NCBI GenBank assembly: GCA_900767685.1
Contig: CAAGAB010000235.1
Span: 1 to 29,267, forward strand
Direction of reading: 5' to 3'
Source of the DNA: an uncultured Coprococcus sp.
GTDB taxonomy: Bacteria; Bacillota_A; Clostridia; Lachnospirales; Lachnospiraceae
DNA: 29,267 nt
Under the pieces are notes generated by a model. The model ran no database searches. It was not told where the DNA came from and saw nothing but the letters and a program-made list of their open reading frames with translations. This document shows, one piece after another, positions 1 to 7,800 of this stretch. Made by a program: the position numbers and the translations under genes. Every line of letters begins with the position of its first letter. Position 1 is the stretch's first letter.

Positions 1-741
1 AAAGTCCATTTAGTGAGGTGCCGCCAGTTGAGCCAGAGAACAATGAGCCGGCAGAAGATATACAGGAGCAGCCAGCGATGAACGGCAACCCATTTGGCGG
101 TGCACCGATGCCACCGATGGGAAATCCGTTCGGCGAGGCACCAGCAGCACCGATGAACGAGAATCCATTTGGTGGCGCGCCAATGCCACCGATGAACGAG
201 AATCCGTTCGGCGAGGCACCAGCAGCACCGATGAACGAAAGTCCATTTAGTGAGGTGCCGCCAGTTGAGCCAGAGAACAATGAGCCGGTAGAAGATATAC
301 AGGAGCAGCCAGCGATGAACGGCAACCCATTCGGCGAAGCACCAATGCCACCAATGGGCAACCCATTCGGCGGTGCACCGATGCCACCGATGGGAAATCC
401 GTTCGGCGAGGCACCAGCAGCACCGATGAACGAGAATCCATTCGGCGAGGCACCAGCAGCACCGATGAATGACAACCCATTCGGCGGTGCACCAATGCCA
501 CCGATGGGCAACCCATTCGGCGGCGCACCAGCAGCACCGATGAATGACAATCCATTCGGCGGCGCACCGGTACCACCGATGAACGAGAATCCATTCGGCG
601 GCGCACCAGTACCACCGATGAACGATAATCCGTTCAGCGAGGCACCGGTACCACCGATGAACGACAACCCATTCGGCGAGGCACCAGCAGCATCGATGAA
701 CGACAACCCGTTCGGCGGCGCACCGATGCCACCGATTTCAG
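1..741 (+). repeat. In-frame nested tandem repeats in the FHA gene
   Basis: Repeats of 36 or 39 bp encode NPF-G-(G/E)-A-P-(M/A/V)-(P/A)-P-M-(G/NE/ND) modules. A higher-order repeat is also visible: bases 1 to about 97 recur almost exactly at 238 to about 334 (offset 237 bp, 79 codons), carrying the SPFSEVPP linker and acidic stretch. Copies differ mainly by Gly/Glu and Met/Ala/Val swaps and by module order, the pattern left by slippage or unequal recombination. Copy number is likely to vary between strains. Confidence 0.9.
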
Positions 742-1043
742 AGGGGCCAGTGCCATATTTTATCAGAATGAGAACAGGCGAAAGAATAGATATAGATAAA
801 GCGGAGTTTAAGATAGGTCGTAAATCTTCAGATGTAGATTACGCTGTTACAGGAAATACGGATATAAGCAGAGTACATTGTTTAATAGTTAAGGACAGAG
901 GCGTGTGCTTCATCAGCGACAATAATTCTACAAATGGAACATTTATCAATGGACAGAGATTAAATGAAGGGGAGAAGAAATTCCTTACAAATGATGCAGT
1001 TGTAATACTTGGCAATGAGGAATTTGTATATCATATAAGATAA
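1..1043 (+). CDS. FHA-domain protein with long NPF/Pro-rich repeat region (5' partial)
   Basis: The reading frame is open at the window edge (first full codon at base 3), so the N terminus lies upstream; the GTG at 18 is only an internal codon. The visible part has two regions. First come about 245 residues of low-complexity repeats: fifteen modules of 12-13 residues starting NPFGG/NPFGE/NPFSE, plus two SPFSEVPP linkers followed by an acidic stretch. Second is a C-terminal forkhead-associated domain of about 95 residues with the expected landmarks: IGRKSSDVD, the S-R-V-H of the phosphothreonine pocket, and NNSTNGTFING. FHA domains bind phosphothreonine peptides, so this is probably the reader for the kinase encoded two genes downstream. 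No membrane segment is visible in this part. The flexible repeat may act as a spacer or multivalent linker (inference). The stop at 1041-1043 lies 45 bases before the phosphatase gene. Confidence 0.88.
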   Translation, partial: SPFSEVPPVEPENNEPAEDIQEQPAMNGNPFGGAPMPPMGNPFGEAPAAPMNENPFGGAPMPPMNENPFGEAPAAPMNESPFSEVPPVEPENNEPVEDIQEQPAMNGNPFGEAPMPPMGNPFGGAPMPPMGNPFGEAPAAPMNENPFGEAPAAPMNDNPFGGAPMPPMGNPFGGAPAAPMNDNPFGGAPVPPMNENPFGGAPVPPMNDNPFSEAPVPPMNDNPFGEAPAASMNDNPFGGAPMPPISEGPVPYFIRMRTGERIDIDKAEFKIGRKSSDVDYAVTGNTDISRVHCLIVKDRGVCFISDNNSTNGTFINGQRLNEGEKKFLTNDAVVILGNEEFVYHIR

Positions 1044-1088
1044 TCTTGTCACCAGCAGTTATAACGTGAATTTGGAAGGAGAAGTGGG

Positions 1089-1859
1089 ATGAGATTTAAA
1101 GCAGTATACAATACAGATGTGGGAATAAAGAAAAAAACTAATCAGGATTCATTGGCGATAAAGATTGCGGAAACCCCAGATGGACAGGCTTTGTTCTCAC
1201 TTGTATGTGATGGAATGGGAGGACTGGCAAAGGGTGAGGTTGCCAGCAAAGAAGTTATATTTGCATTCTGTAACTGGTTTGACAATCAGTTTGCTGAGAT
1301 GATCAACAATGGTAGTTTCAGTGAGGGGGCGCTGAAATATCAGTGGCTGCACCTTGCTGTAGAAATGAATGAAAAGATTAAGGCTTATGGCGAACAAAAT
1401 GGAATAATGCTCGGAACAACAATCTCGGCAATCCTTATGTACAGAGGCAGATATTATATAGTGCATGTGGGGGACAGCCGTATATATGAGCTGAGCTCCG
1501 TTGCGCGTCAGCTCACAGCAGATCAGACTCTGGTGGCCAGAGAGATAGCAGCTGGAAGACTTACTCCTGAACAGGCAGAGAGGGATAGCCGAAGAAGTGT
1601 GCTCCTTCAGTGTGTAGGCGCATCTCCGGTCGTTGAGCCGGATTTTATAGCCGGTGATGTAGTGTTGGGAGCCGCATATATGTTATGCTCGGATGGTTTC
1701 AGACATAAGATCTCGAATGAAGAGATGATGAGCAAGATTGGTCCTGCTGCATGCGGAACTGAGACAGAGATGGAGAATGGATGTAAATTCCTCACGGAAT
1801 TGGTAAAACAGAGAAGGGAAACTGATAATATCACAGTCGTTCTTATTAAAACGGAGTAA
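1089..1859 (+). CDS. PP2C-family Ser/Thr protein phosphatase
   Basis: This 256-residue protein is a complete PPM/PP2C phosphatase of the bacterial PrpC/Stp type and should dephosphorylate Ser/Thr phosphoproteins using two divalent metals. Visible motifs in order are TNQDS (Asp20), CDGMGG (Asp41, metal binding), GTT (109-111), HVGDSRIYEL (126-135), LTADQTLV, CSDGF (Asp202) and TDNITVVLI (Asp246). All the usual metal-binding aspartates are present, so it looks active. No signal peptide or membrane segment is seen, so it is cytoplasmic. A GGAAGGAG ribosome site precedes the ATG. It sits between the FHA protein and the kinase, 12 bases before the latter. This is the usual pairing of a PP2C with its cognate kinase and implies reversal of the kinase's marks. 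Confidence 0.95.
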   Translation: MRFKAVYNTDVGIKKKTNQDSLAIKIAETPDGQALFSLVCDGMGGLAKGEVASKEVIFAFCNWFDNQFAEMINNGSFSEGALKYQWLHLAVEMNEKIKAYGEQNGIMLGTTISAILMYRGRYYIVHVGDSRIYELSSVARQLTADQTLVAREIAAGRLTPEQAERDSRRSVLLQCVGASPVVEPDFIAGDVVLGAAYMLCSDGFRHKISNEEMMSKIGPAACGTETEMENGCKFLTELVKQRRETDNITVVLIKTE

Positions 1860-1871
1860 TGGGGAGATAAA

Positions 1872-4004
1872 ATGACAGAATTAGGAACAGTATTAGATGG
1901 AAAATACGAAATACTAAAAAAAGTCGGACAGGGCGGAATGTCGATAGTTTATCTCGCCATGGATAACCGACTCAATAAGCAGTGGGCTGTCAAGGAGATC
2001 AAGAACGACGGCTCAAAAAGTACGGCAACTCTCCTGAAAAGTCTGGAGAGGGAGGCTAATATATTAAAAGACGTTGACCATCCGGTTCTTCCACGTATCG
2101 TTGATATCATCAATGAAAATGGAACAATATATGTAGTTATGGACTTCGTCGAAGGAAAACCTCTGAGTGATGTGCTTAAAGCGGAAGGTGCACAGGATCA
2201 GGGCAAGGTTATAGAGTGGGGCAGAGCGCTGGCCAGTGCTCTTGACTATCTGCACTCTATGAATCCTCCTATAATTTACAGAGATATGAAGCCGTCAAAT
2301 GTAATGCTTAAGCCGGATGGTTCAGTTAAGCTTATAGACTTCGGTACAGCAAAGGAATATGTAGTTGAGAACAACGCAGACACAACTGCACTTGGAACTA
2401 GAGGTTATGCGGCACCTGAGCAGTTCGGAGATTCCCAGGGACGAGGAATATACAACACGGATGCCAGAACTGATATTTACAATCTTGGTGCTACGCTGTA
2501 TCACCTGGTAACGGGCAAGAATCCATGCGAGCCACCATATGAGATAAAGCCGATCAGACAATGGAATCCAACGCTTTCGTCGGGATTTGAACAGATAATA
2601 ATAAAATGTTGTCAGCCTAGCCCGGAAGACAGATACCAGTCGTGTTCAGAGCTTTTATACGCGCTTGATCACTACAATGAGCTTGACAATGAGTATAAGG
2701 CTAAGGCAAAGAAGAAGGTTGCAGTGTTCGCTACCATGGCAGGACTTTCCATATTGTCCGGATGCTGTGCAGTATTTGGTGGTATAAAGAAGGGACAGCT
2801 GAAAGAACAGGATTATAGCAATAAGATAGCAGAGGCTGAGGATGCTGTTGATTCGAGCGATTATGTCAAAGCATTTGAGTGTTATAAGGCAGCTGTAGAC
2901 ATAGATCCTGTAGAGTCGGCAGCGTACATAGGTTATATGGATACATATGCATACTATTATACAGAGGACGAAAGCTCGACTGGAACAGAAACTCCGGCAG
3001 AAAAAGGTATAAAGTTTGCTTTGAGAAATATAGATAAGGTAAAGGATGATGTAAAATACGAGATAGCTCTTCTGTATTTCAATGAAGTTCCGGATTACAG
3101 TGCTGCAAGAAAATATTTTAGCATGGTCAAGGATTCGGATAATTTTGAAAATGATGTAAAACAGGCAAAGTACTATGAAGCCATATGTGATAACAAGATA
3201 AACAAGACCGCAGATTTCAATGATAACAAACAGGAAGTATTTGAATTCCAGCAATATAACAGTGACAATATAGAAGATACCAATACATATAAGTATGTGA
3301 ATTATCTTAATATTGCAACGATATATGTGGATAAGCTGTCAAGTGATGAGGAGCTTGCCAACAGGACAATAGAGCTGTTACAGGAGGCAAGCGACAAGCT
3401 GAATGAGAACGCCACGATTCTTTCAAAAGAATTCCCTGAGGAGAGAGGCGTAAATTATTACAGCGGTCAGTATTCAGCTATTCAGTGTTCCGTATACATG
3501 TATTTGGCTGAGAAAGAGAGTGATCCGGTTCAAAAGGTAGCTTATTACAGAGAAGCCATAAACAGTGTAGATGCGTATTTGTCGGGAATAGATATGACAG
3601 GAGATGCAGTTACCGAAAAGGCAAAGAATGCATATGCTGAATACTCTCGCAAAAAGGCAGAGATATATGTGAATATGGGTGATATTGGCGGAGATGAAAG
3701 CAATTACGATCTGGCTGAGGATGTATATCAGACAGCTGAGCAGGTGCTTGGTGTGGATGATTACTCTGCGGATCTGTATACGAGCCATCTCACATATCTA
3801 TATAACAGATACACAAACCTGTATGGAAGCTCTCCGGACACCTGGAATAAGAGCGCGAGAAATACAGTGGTATCGGTATATAAAAACGGTAGCAAGATAA
3901 AGATGCTGGCAGATGGCAAAAAGCCTCAATGGAACACGTTGATACATAAACCTGTAATAGAGGCGATAGTCTCTGGAACGGGAAAAGAGAAGACAGGCAA
4001 GTAG
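1872..4004 (+). CDS. Transmembrane Ser/Thr protein kinase with extracytoplasmic helical-repeat domain
   Basis: A Hanks-type kinase of 710 residues. Residues 12-265 form the kinase domain with intact catalytic features: Gly loop GQGGMS (19-24), Lys41 in AVKEIK, Glu61, YRDMKPSNVML with Asp138, DFG at 156-158, and GTRGYAAPEQ in the activation segment. A Lys-rich stop (278-282) is followed by one hydrophobic segment at about 283-304, so the remaining 400 residues should lie outside the cell. That part has no PASTA repeats, unlike PrkC/PknB. It is rich in Tyr, Asp and Ala with helix-type periodicity (for example DSSDYVKAFECYKAAVDID) resembling TPR units. A GGGGAGA ribosome site precedes the ATG, 12 bases after the PP2C stop. 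Likely substrates in the operon are the ATDVL-repeat protein and itself. What the exterior senses cannot be read from the sequence. Confidence 0.93.
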   Translation: MTELGTVLDGKYEILKKVGQGGMSIVYLAMDNRLNKQWAVKEIKNDGSKSTATLLKSLEREANILKDVDHPVLPRIVDIINENGTIYVVMDFVEGKPLSDVLKAEGAQDQGKVIEWGRALASALDYLHSMNPPIIYRDMKPSNVMLKPDGSVKLIDFGTAKEYVVENNADTTALGTRGYAAPEQFGDSQGRGIYNTDARTDIYNLGATLYHLVTGKNPCEPPYEIKPIRQWNPTLSSGFEQIIIKCCQPSPEDRYQSCSELLYALDHYNELDNEYKAKAKKKVAVFATMAGLSILSGCCAVFGGIKKGQLKEQDYSNKIAEAEDAVDSSDYVKAFECYKAAVDIDPVESAAYIGYMDTYAYYYTEDESSTGTETPAEKGIKFALRNIDKVKDDVKYEIALLYFNEVPDYSAARKYFSMVKDSDNFENDVKQAKYYEAICDNKINKTADFNDNKQEVFEFQQYNSDNIEDTNTYKYVNYLNIATIYVDKLSSDEELANRTIELLQEASDKLNENATILSKEFPEERGVNYYSGQYSAIQCSVYMYLAEKESDPVQKVAYYREAINSVDAYLSGIDMTGDAVTEKAKNAYAEYSRKKAEIYVNMGDIGGDESNYDLAEDVYQTAEQVLGVDDYSADLYTSHLTYLYNRYTNLYGSSPDTWNKSARNTVVSVYKNGSKIKMLADGKKPQWNTLIHKPVIEAIVSGTGKEKTGK

Positions 4005-4018
4005 AGGGGGAGGAGAAT

Positions 4019-4885
4019 ATGGCAACAGTTTACAATATAATGCTATATGGCGGCCTTGCACTTGCAGTCATATTTGCCATTACAGCGATTATTTTGTTTT
4101 TTGCATTGAAGATTCCTAAGGCTATAGGAGATGTGACTGGTTCAACTGCTCGAAAGAAGATAGATGAAATTCGAGAAAAAGGTTATGAGAGCGTTCAGGG
4201 CGTGGGTATATCCAAGCAGGAAGCTATCAGAAATCATACGACAAAGATATCTGTTCGAGATGTCAAGTCTTCTGAATCTAGTAAGACAGCAGAAAGAGGA
4301 AGGGCAAATTACGAAAAAGCAGTCGCGGGTATAAACAATAAAAAAGCTGGTGAAGATTATCTGAAGTCTATACATGAGGATGCTACAGATATCTTGCATG
4401 AAGATATGCAGGAGCTGACCCCCGGTATGTATGCAGACAGTGAAGAGGCAACGGATGTTCTCAGAGAGTCAGACAGCGAAGAGGCGACAGATGTTCTCAG
4501 AGAGTCAGACAGCGAAGAGGCGACAGATGTTCTCAGAGAGTATGACAGCGAGGAAGCGACAGATGTTCTCAGAACGGACGATAGCGAGAGCGCAACGGAT
4601 GTTCTCAGAACAGACGACAGCGAGGATGCAACAGATGTTCTCAGGGAGTATGACAGTGAAGAGGCGACGGATGTTCTCAGAACAGACGACAGCGAGATGG
4701 CGACAGATGTCCTTAGGTCAGATGATTCAGATGGAGCAACAGATGTTCTCAGAAATGAAGATTCTGATGTGACAAATGTCCTTGCTGACCAGTCAGGTTC
4801 AACAGGCAAACTCACACGGGGAGAGAAAAATATGCTTAAGATGGTTAAGAACATTGTGGTGGTTCACACAGATGAGAGTATATAG
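4019..4885 (+). CDS. Single-pass membrane protein with 12-residue ATDVL repeat array (putative multisite phospho-scaffold)
   Basis: The protein has 288 residues. One hydrophobic helix (about 8-33) is followed by a basic charged region (44-115), then a very acidic repeat array (140-258) and a short basic tail. The positive charge after the helix suggests the bulk is cytoplasmic. The array is nine perfect copies of D-S-(E/D)-x-A-T-D-V-L-R-x-x and a tenth decayed copy (DSDVTNVLADQ); a lone earlier variant, EDATDILHED, lies at 120-129. Each repeat has one Thr in a fixed acidic context with Leu at +3, a type of context some FHA domains bind when the Thr is phosphorylated (pT-x-x-I/L). I do not recognise the family. 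The setting suggests a kinase substrate that recruits the FHA protein to the membrane (inference). GGGGGAGGAG precedes the ATG, 14 bases after the kinase stop. Confidence 0.8.
   Translation: MATVYNIMLYGGLALAVIFAITAIILFFALKIPKAIGDVTGSTARKKIDEIREKGYESVQGVGISKQEAIRNHTTKISVRDVKSSESSKTAERGRANYEKAVAGINNKKAGEDYLKSIHEDATDILHEDMQELTPGMYADSEEATDVLRESDSEEATDVLRESDSEEATDVLREYDSEEATDVLRTDDSESATDVLRTDDSEDATDVLREYDSEEATDVLRTDDSEMATDVLRSDDSDGATDVLRNEDSDVTNVLADQSGSTGKLTRGEKNMLKMVKNIVVVHTDESI
4436..4792 (+). repeat. 36-bp in-frame tandem repeats encoding DSEEATDVLRxx
   Basis: Nine complete 36-bp units run without spacers, followed by a 33-bp decayed unit. GATGTTCTCAG is almost unchanged between units, while the two codons after the Arg and the residue before the Ala-Thr vary (E, S, D, M or G). 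The Thr codon is kept in every unit including the decayed one, which suggests selection for that residue. Confidence 0.95.
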
Positions 4886-4896
4886 GAGGAACGATT

Positions 4897-7800
4897 ATGA
4901 AAAAGTTATTACAGAATAAGTCAATGCTTCATCGTTTCATAGCAATGGCAATGTCGGTGGTCATGATATTGACACTGGTGGCAATAGATTCAAAGGTACA
5001 TCTATTTGCCGAGGAGGAACAGGCAGCAAAAACGATCGATATTACAGATGTGCTGAAAAATGATGATGCAGACAAAATGGTGGGATTTGATAAATTGGTA
5101 AAGTTCAAGTTCACCAGCAAGACAATTGAAGGCATAGAGCCTGACAAGATAATGTATAAGACATACACCGGGGATAACCCTGATGAGAAGCTTCCAACTT
5201 CGACAGATGTGACCAAGTATAACAACCTTGGCACAGATGAGGAGCTTACCAACGATCATAAGGCGTTAAAGTATGGGTTCTATTATCCGGTGCTCAATGA
5301 CAAATCAGAGATAGATCATTATCAGCTTATAAACACCTTCAAGGTAGTTTGTGATGAGAAAAAGCCGGATATCACATCGGTTGAGTCGAGCAGTGACAGA
5401 CTCATTAAGCGTGATGGATATTATGTTCTGAATATCGCGAAGAAAGGTGATGCGGCAGCTAAATTCGAAATTATTGCAAACGATGGCGAGAATGAAGCAG
5501 ACTCTGCTGAGACTGCAACAGGAATAGATAAGGTCGTATACCTGAAAGATGATGCAGCTGAAGAGACAGAGATTGTCAAGGATCAGGATGGAAAGTATAT
5601 ATTCACAGCTCCAGAGAATTCCGGAACATATACATTTAAGGCATATGATAAGGCTGGAAATGTAAGTGATGCAAAAACTATAAAAATAAAGAAACTGAAG
5701 AGTGCTCCGTCAATTTTAAATATCAAGGTATCAAGCAAAAACAATGAGGTTTTTACCAATGAATTTAATAAAGTTCACTATATTCTTTCTCCAGAGACAG
5801 TTAAAGTTACAGCAGAAATAGATATGGGTGTGGCTGACGATGGAACATCGATAGAATTCCCAGCGAAGCTGTATTACGAGTTCCTTGACTATGACAAGAC
5901 AAATGACAAGAAGACAAATCGAAGTATTACATCGGTTAATGTAACTAAGAATGCAGATGGCAAATACACAGCTAGTTTCGAAATACCGGCAAATTCACTC
6001 AAAAGCAAAAGGTATACGGTTGCAATCTGGGTGACTGATGATGAGTTTGGCAATCGGTCCGTTTGTACAGATCTTAATAATAAGGTGCTGTTCATAAGTG
6101 ACCAGAAGCCTGGCATTACTCTGCGTGGTGTAGAAAGCGGCTGGGTAAAATCAATGGAGATTGAAATGACAGCCAGTGATGCTGGCGCATACTTAGATAA
6201 CATGTATTACAAGTATGCTGAGGATGGCGAGCAGACTGTACTTACAGATGGCAAAAATGTATTAGGATTCGAACACAAGGAAACAATTGAAATTAATGGG
6301 GAAGGAAAATCTGATTCACATAATATAGTTTTGACCGACGGTAATTATAAATTGATATTTGGTGCAAAGAACTACATAGGTCTTGAGACAACGAAGGAGA
6401 TAGAGGTAAATATTGACAATACCCTCCCATCGTTGGGTTGCGATTCAAATGCAGCTAAAGTAGCATTTGTAGATGGAAAAGATAAAGTTGAATATTTTTC
6501 AATTCCGGATACAAAAACCAGAATCAACCTGAACTGGAGCGATGCGACTTCCGGGGTCAATGAGAATAGTATGAAGGCTGTACTTAGAGGTATAGACAAC
6601 AAAAAAACTTACGATTATTCATACGATCCTTCATCGAAAAATAATAGCATTATAAAAGACGGTGAAGGCAAGGGTCATTTATTTATAAGAGACGAAGTTG
6701 CGACTGGAAAATATGAACTTGAGGTTTCTGTATATGATAACGCTGGAAACAAAGCAAGTACGTCAGTGCATGTATTTGTAAACAGATCCAGACTTAATGC
6801 AAAGATCACTGCAGCTGCAGATGGAGCTGCAGATGGAGAAAACATAGCAGCAGGAACACATACAAACGCATCCAAGGTAGTTGTAACTGGTACAGCTATA
6901 GGTTACGAATTGACGGAATCTGATGTAGATTTTGTATTGAACGGCAACAGTGTGAAGAAAAACTGCTCATTCACCGAACCGGTACCAACGAAAGATGGCA
7001 GGAATCAGATTCAGGTAAGCTATGTGGTTGCTAAGGATGAAAAAACGGCGTTGAAAAACGACTTTGAACTTGTCGTGCGAAATCATGGAACAGATAACAA
7101 GAAGTCAGCAGATTTTTCATTTGTATATGATACCAAGGCACCAAGTATAACAGTTAAAGGGCCAGCAGAGTATAATAAAGACGCAGTCACTGTTAAATGG
7201 GAAGCCAGTGATAATGACAAAATCGCTGGATTTGAGGTGATTGGAACAAGAACGGTATATTCATACGATTCAGAAGGAAAATTAAAATCAAGTTCATTAG
7301 TCGTAAATAGAGGCTCTAAAACCGGAAATGCAACAGCAAGAAAATGTACATTCAATGATGAAGGTTTGTATGATATACAGGTTGTTGCATATGATGTTGC
7401 GGGAAATGAGCAAGCAAGCAGTAATATAAAGTTCGTGATAGACAGAGGACAGCCGGTTGCTGAGTATACAGAAGCTGTTCAGACTCCTATATCGAAAGAT
7501 AAAGTAACAGAGGATCGTCAGGAACAGAGAATAGATATTACAGTAAAAGATTTATATAGAATAGACGCTGAGGATGTAACTGCGATTGTAACTTATGAAA
7601 CATATGATGGAGAAAAAGGTACAAAGACGGTTAAATTCAGCAACGAAAATAAACGGGTGCTCAAAGCTGAGGTAAAACTTAAGCAAGTAGGTGGAAAAGC
7701 GGCAAGATACGACGTAAAAATTACTGGATATGATAAGGCAAAAAATTCTGTTGTAGACAAAGATAGCTTGGCAAAGCGCGATTATTATATTGATAAGACG

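Noticed and set aside
10..615. Minus-strand open frames opposite the FHA repeats
   Set aside because: They mirror the repeat structure of the plus-strand gene, are Arg/Ser-rich with no domain, and have no ribosome site.
4436..4792. Possible CRISPR array (36-bp repeats)
   Set aside because: Units are directly joined without spacers, lie in a coding frame and vary at codon positions; no cas genes are near.
4357..4854. Open frames on both strands across the ATDVL repeat array
   Set aside because: A 36-bp in-frame repeat keeps all six frames open by chance. Only the frame with the membrane helix and a GGGGGAGGAG site makes sense.
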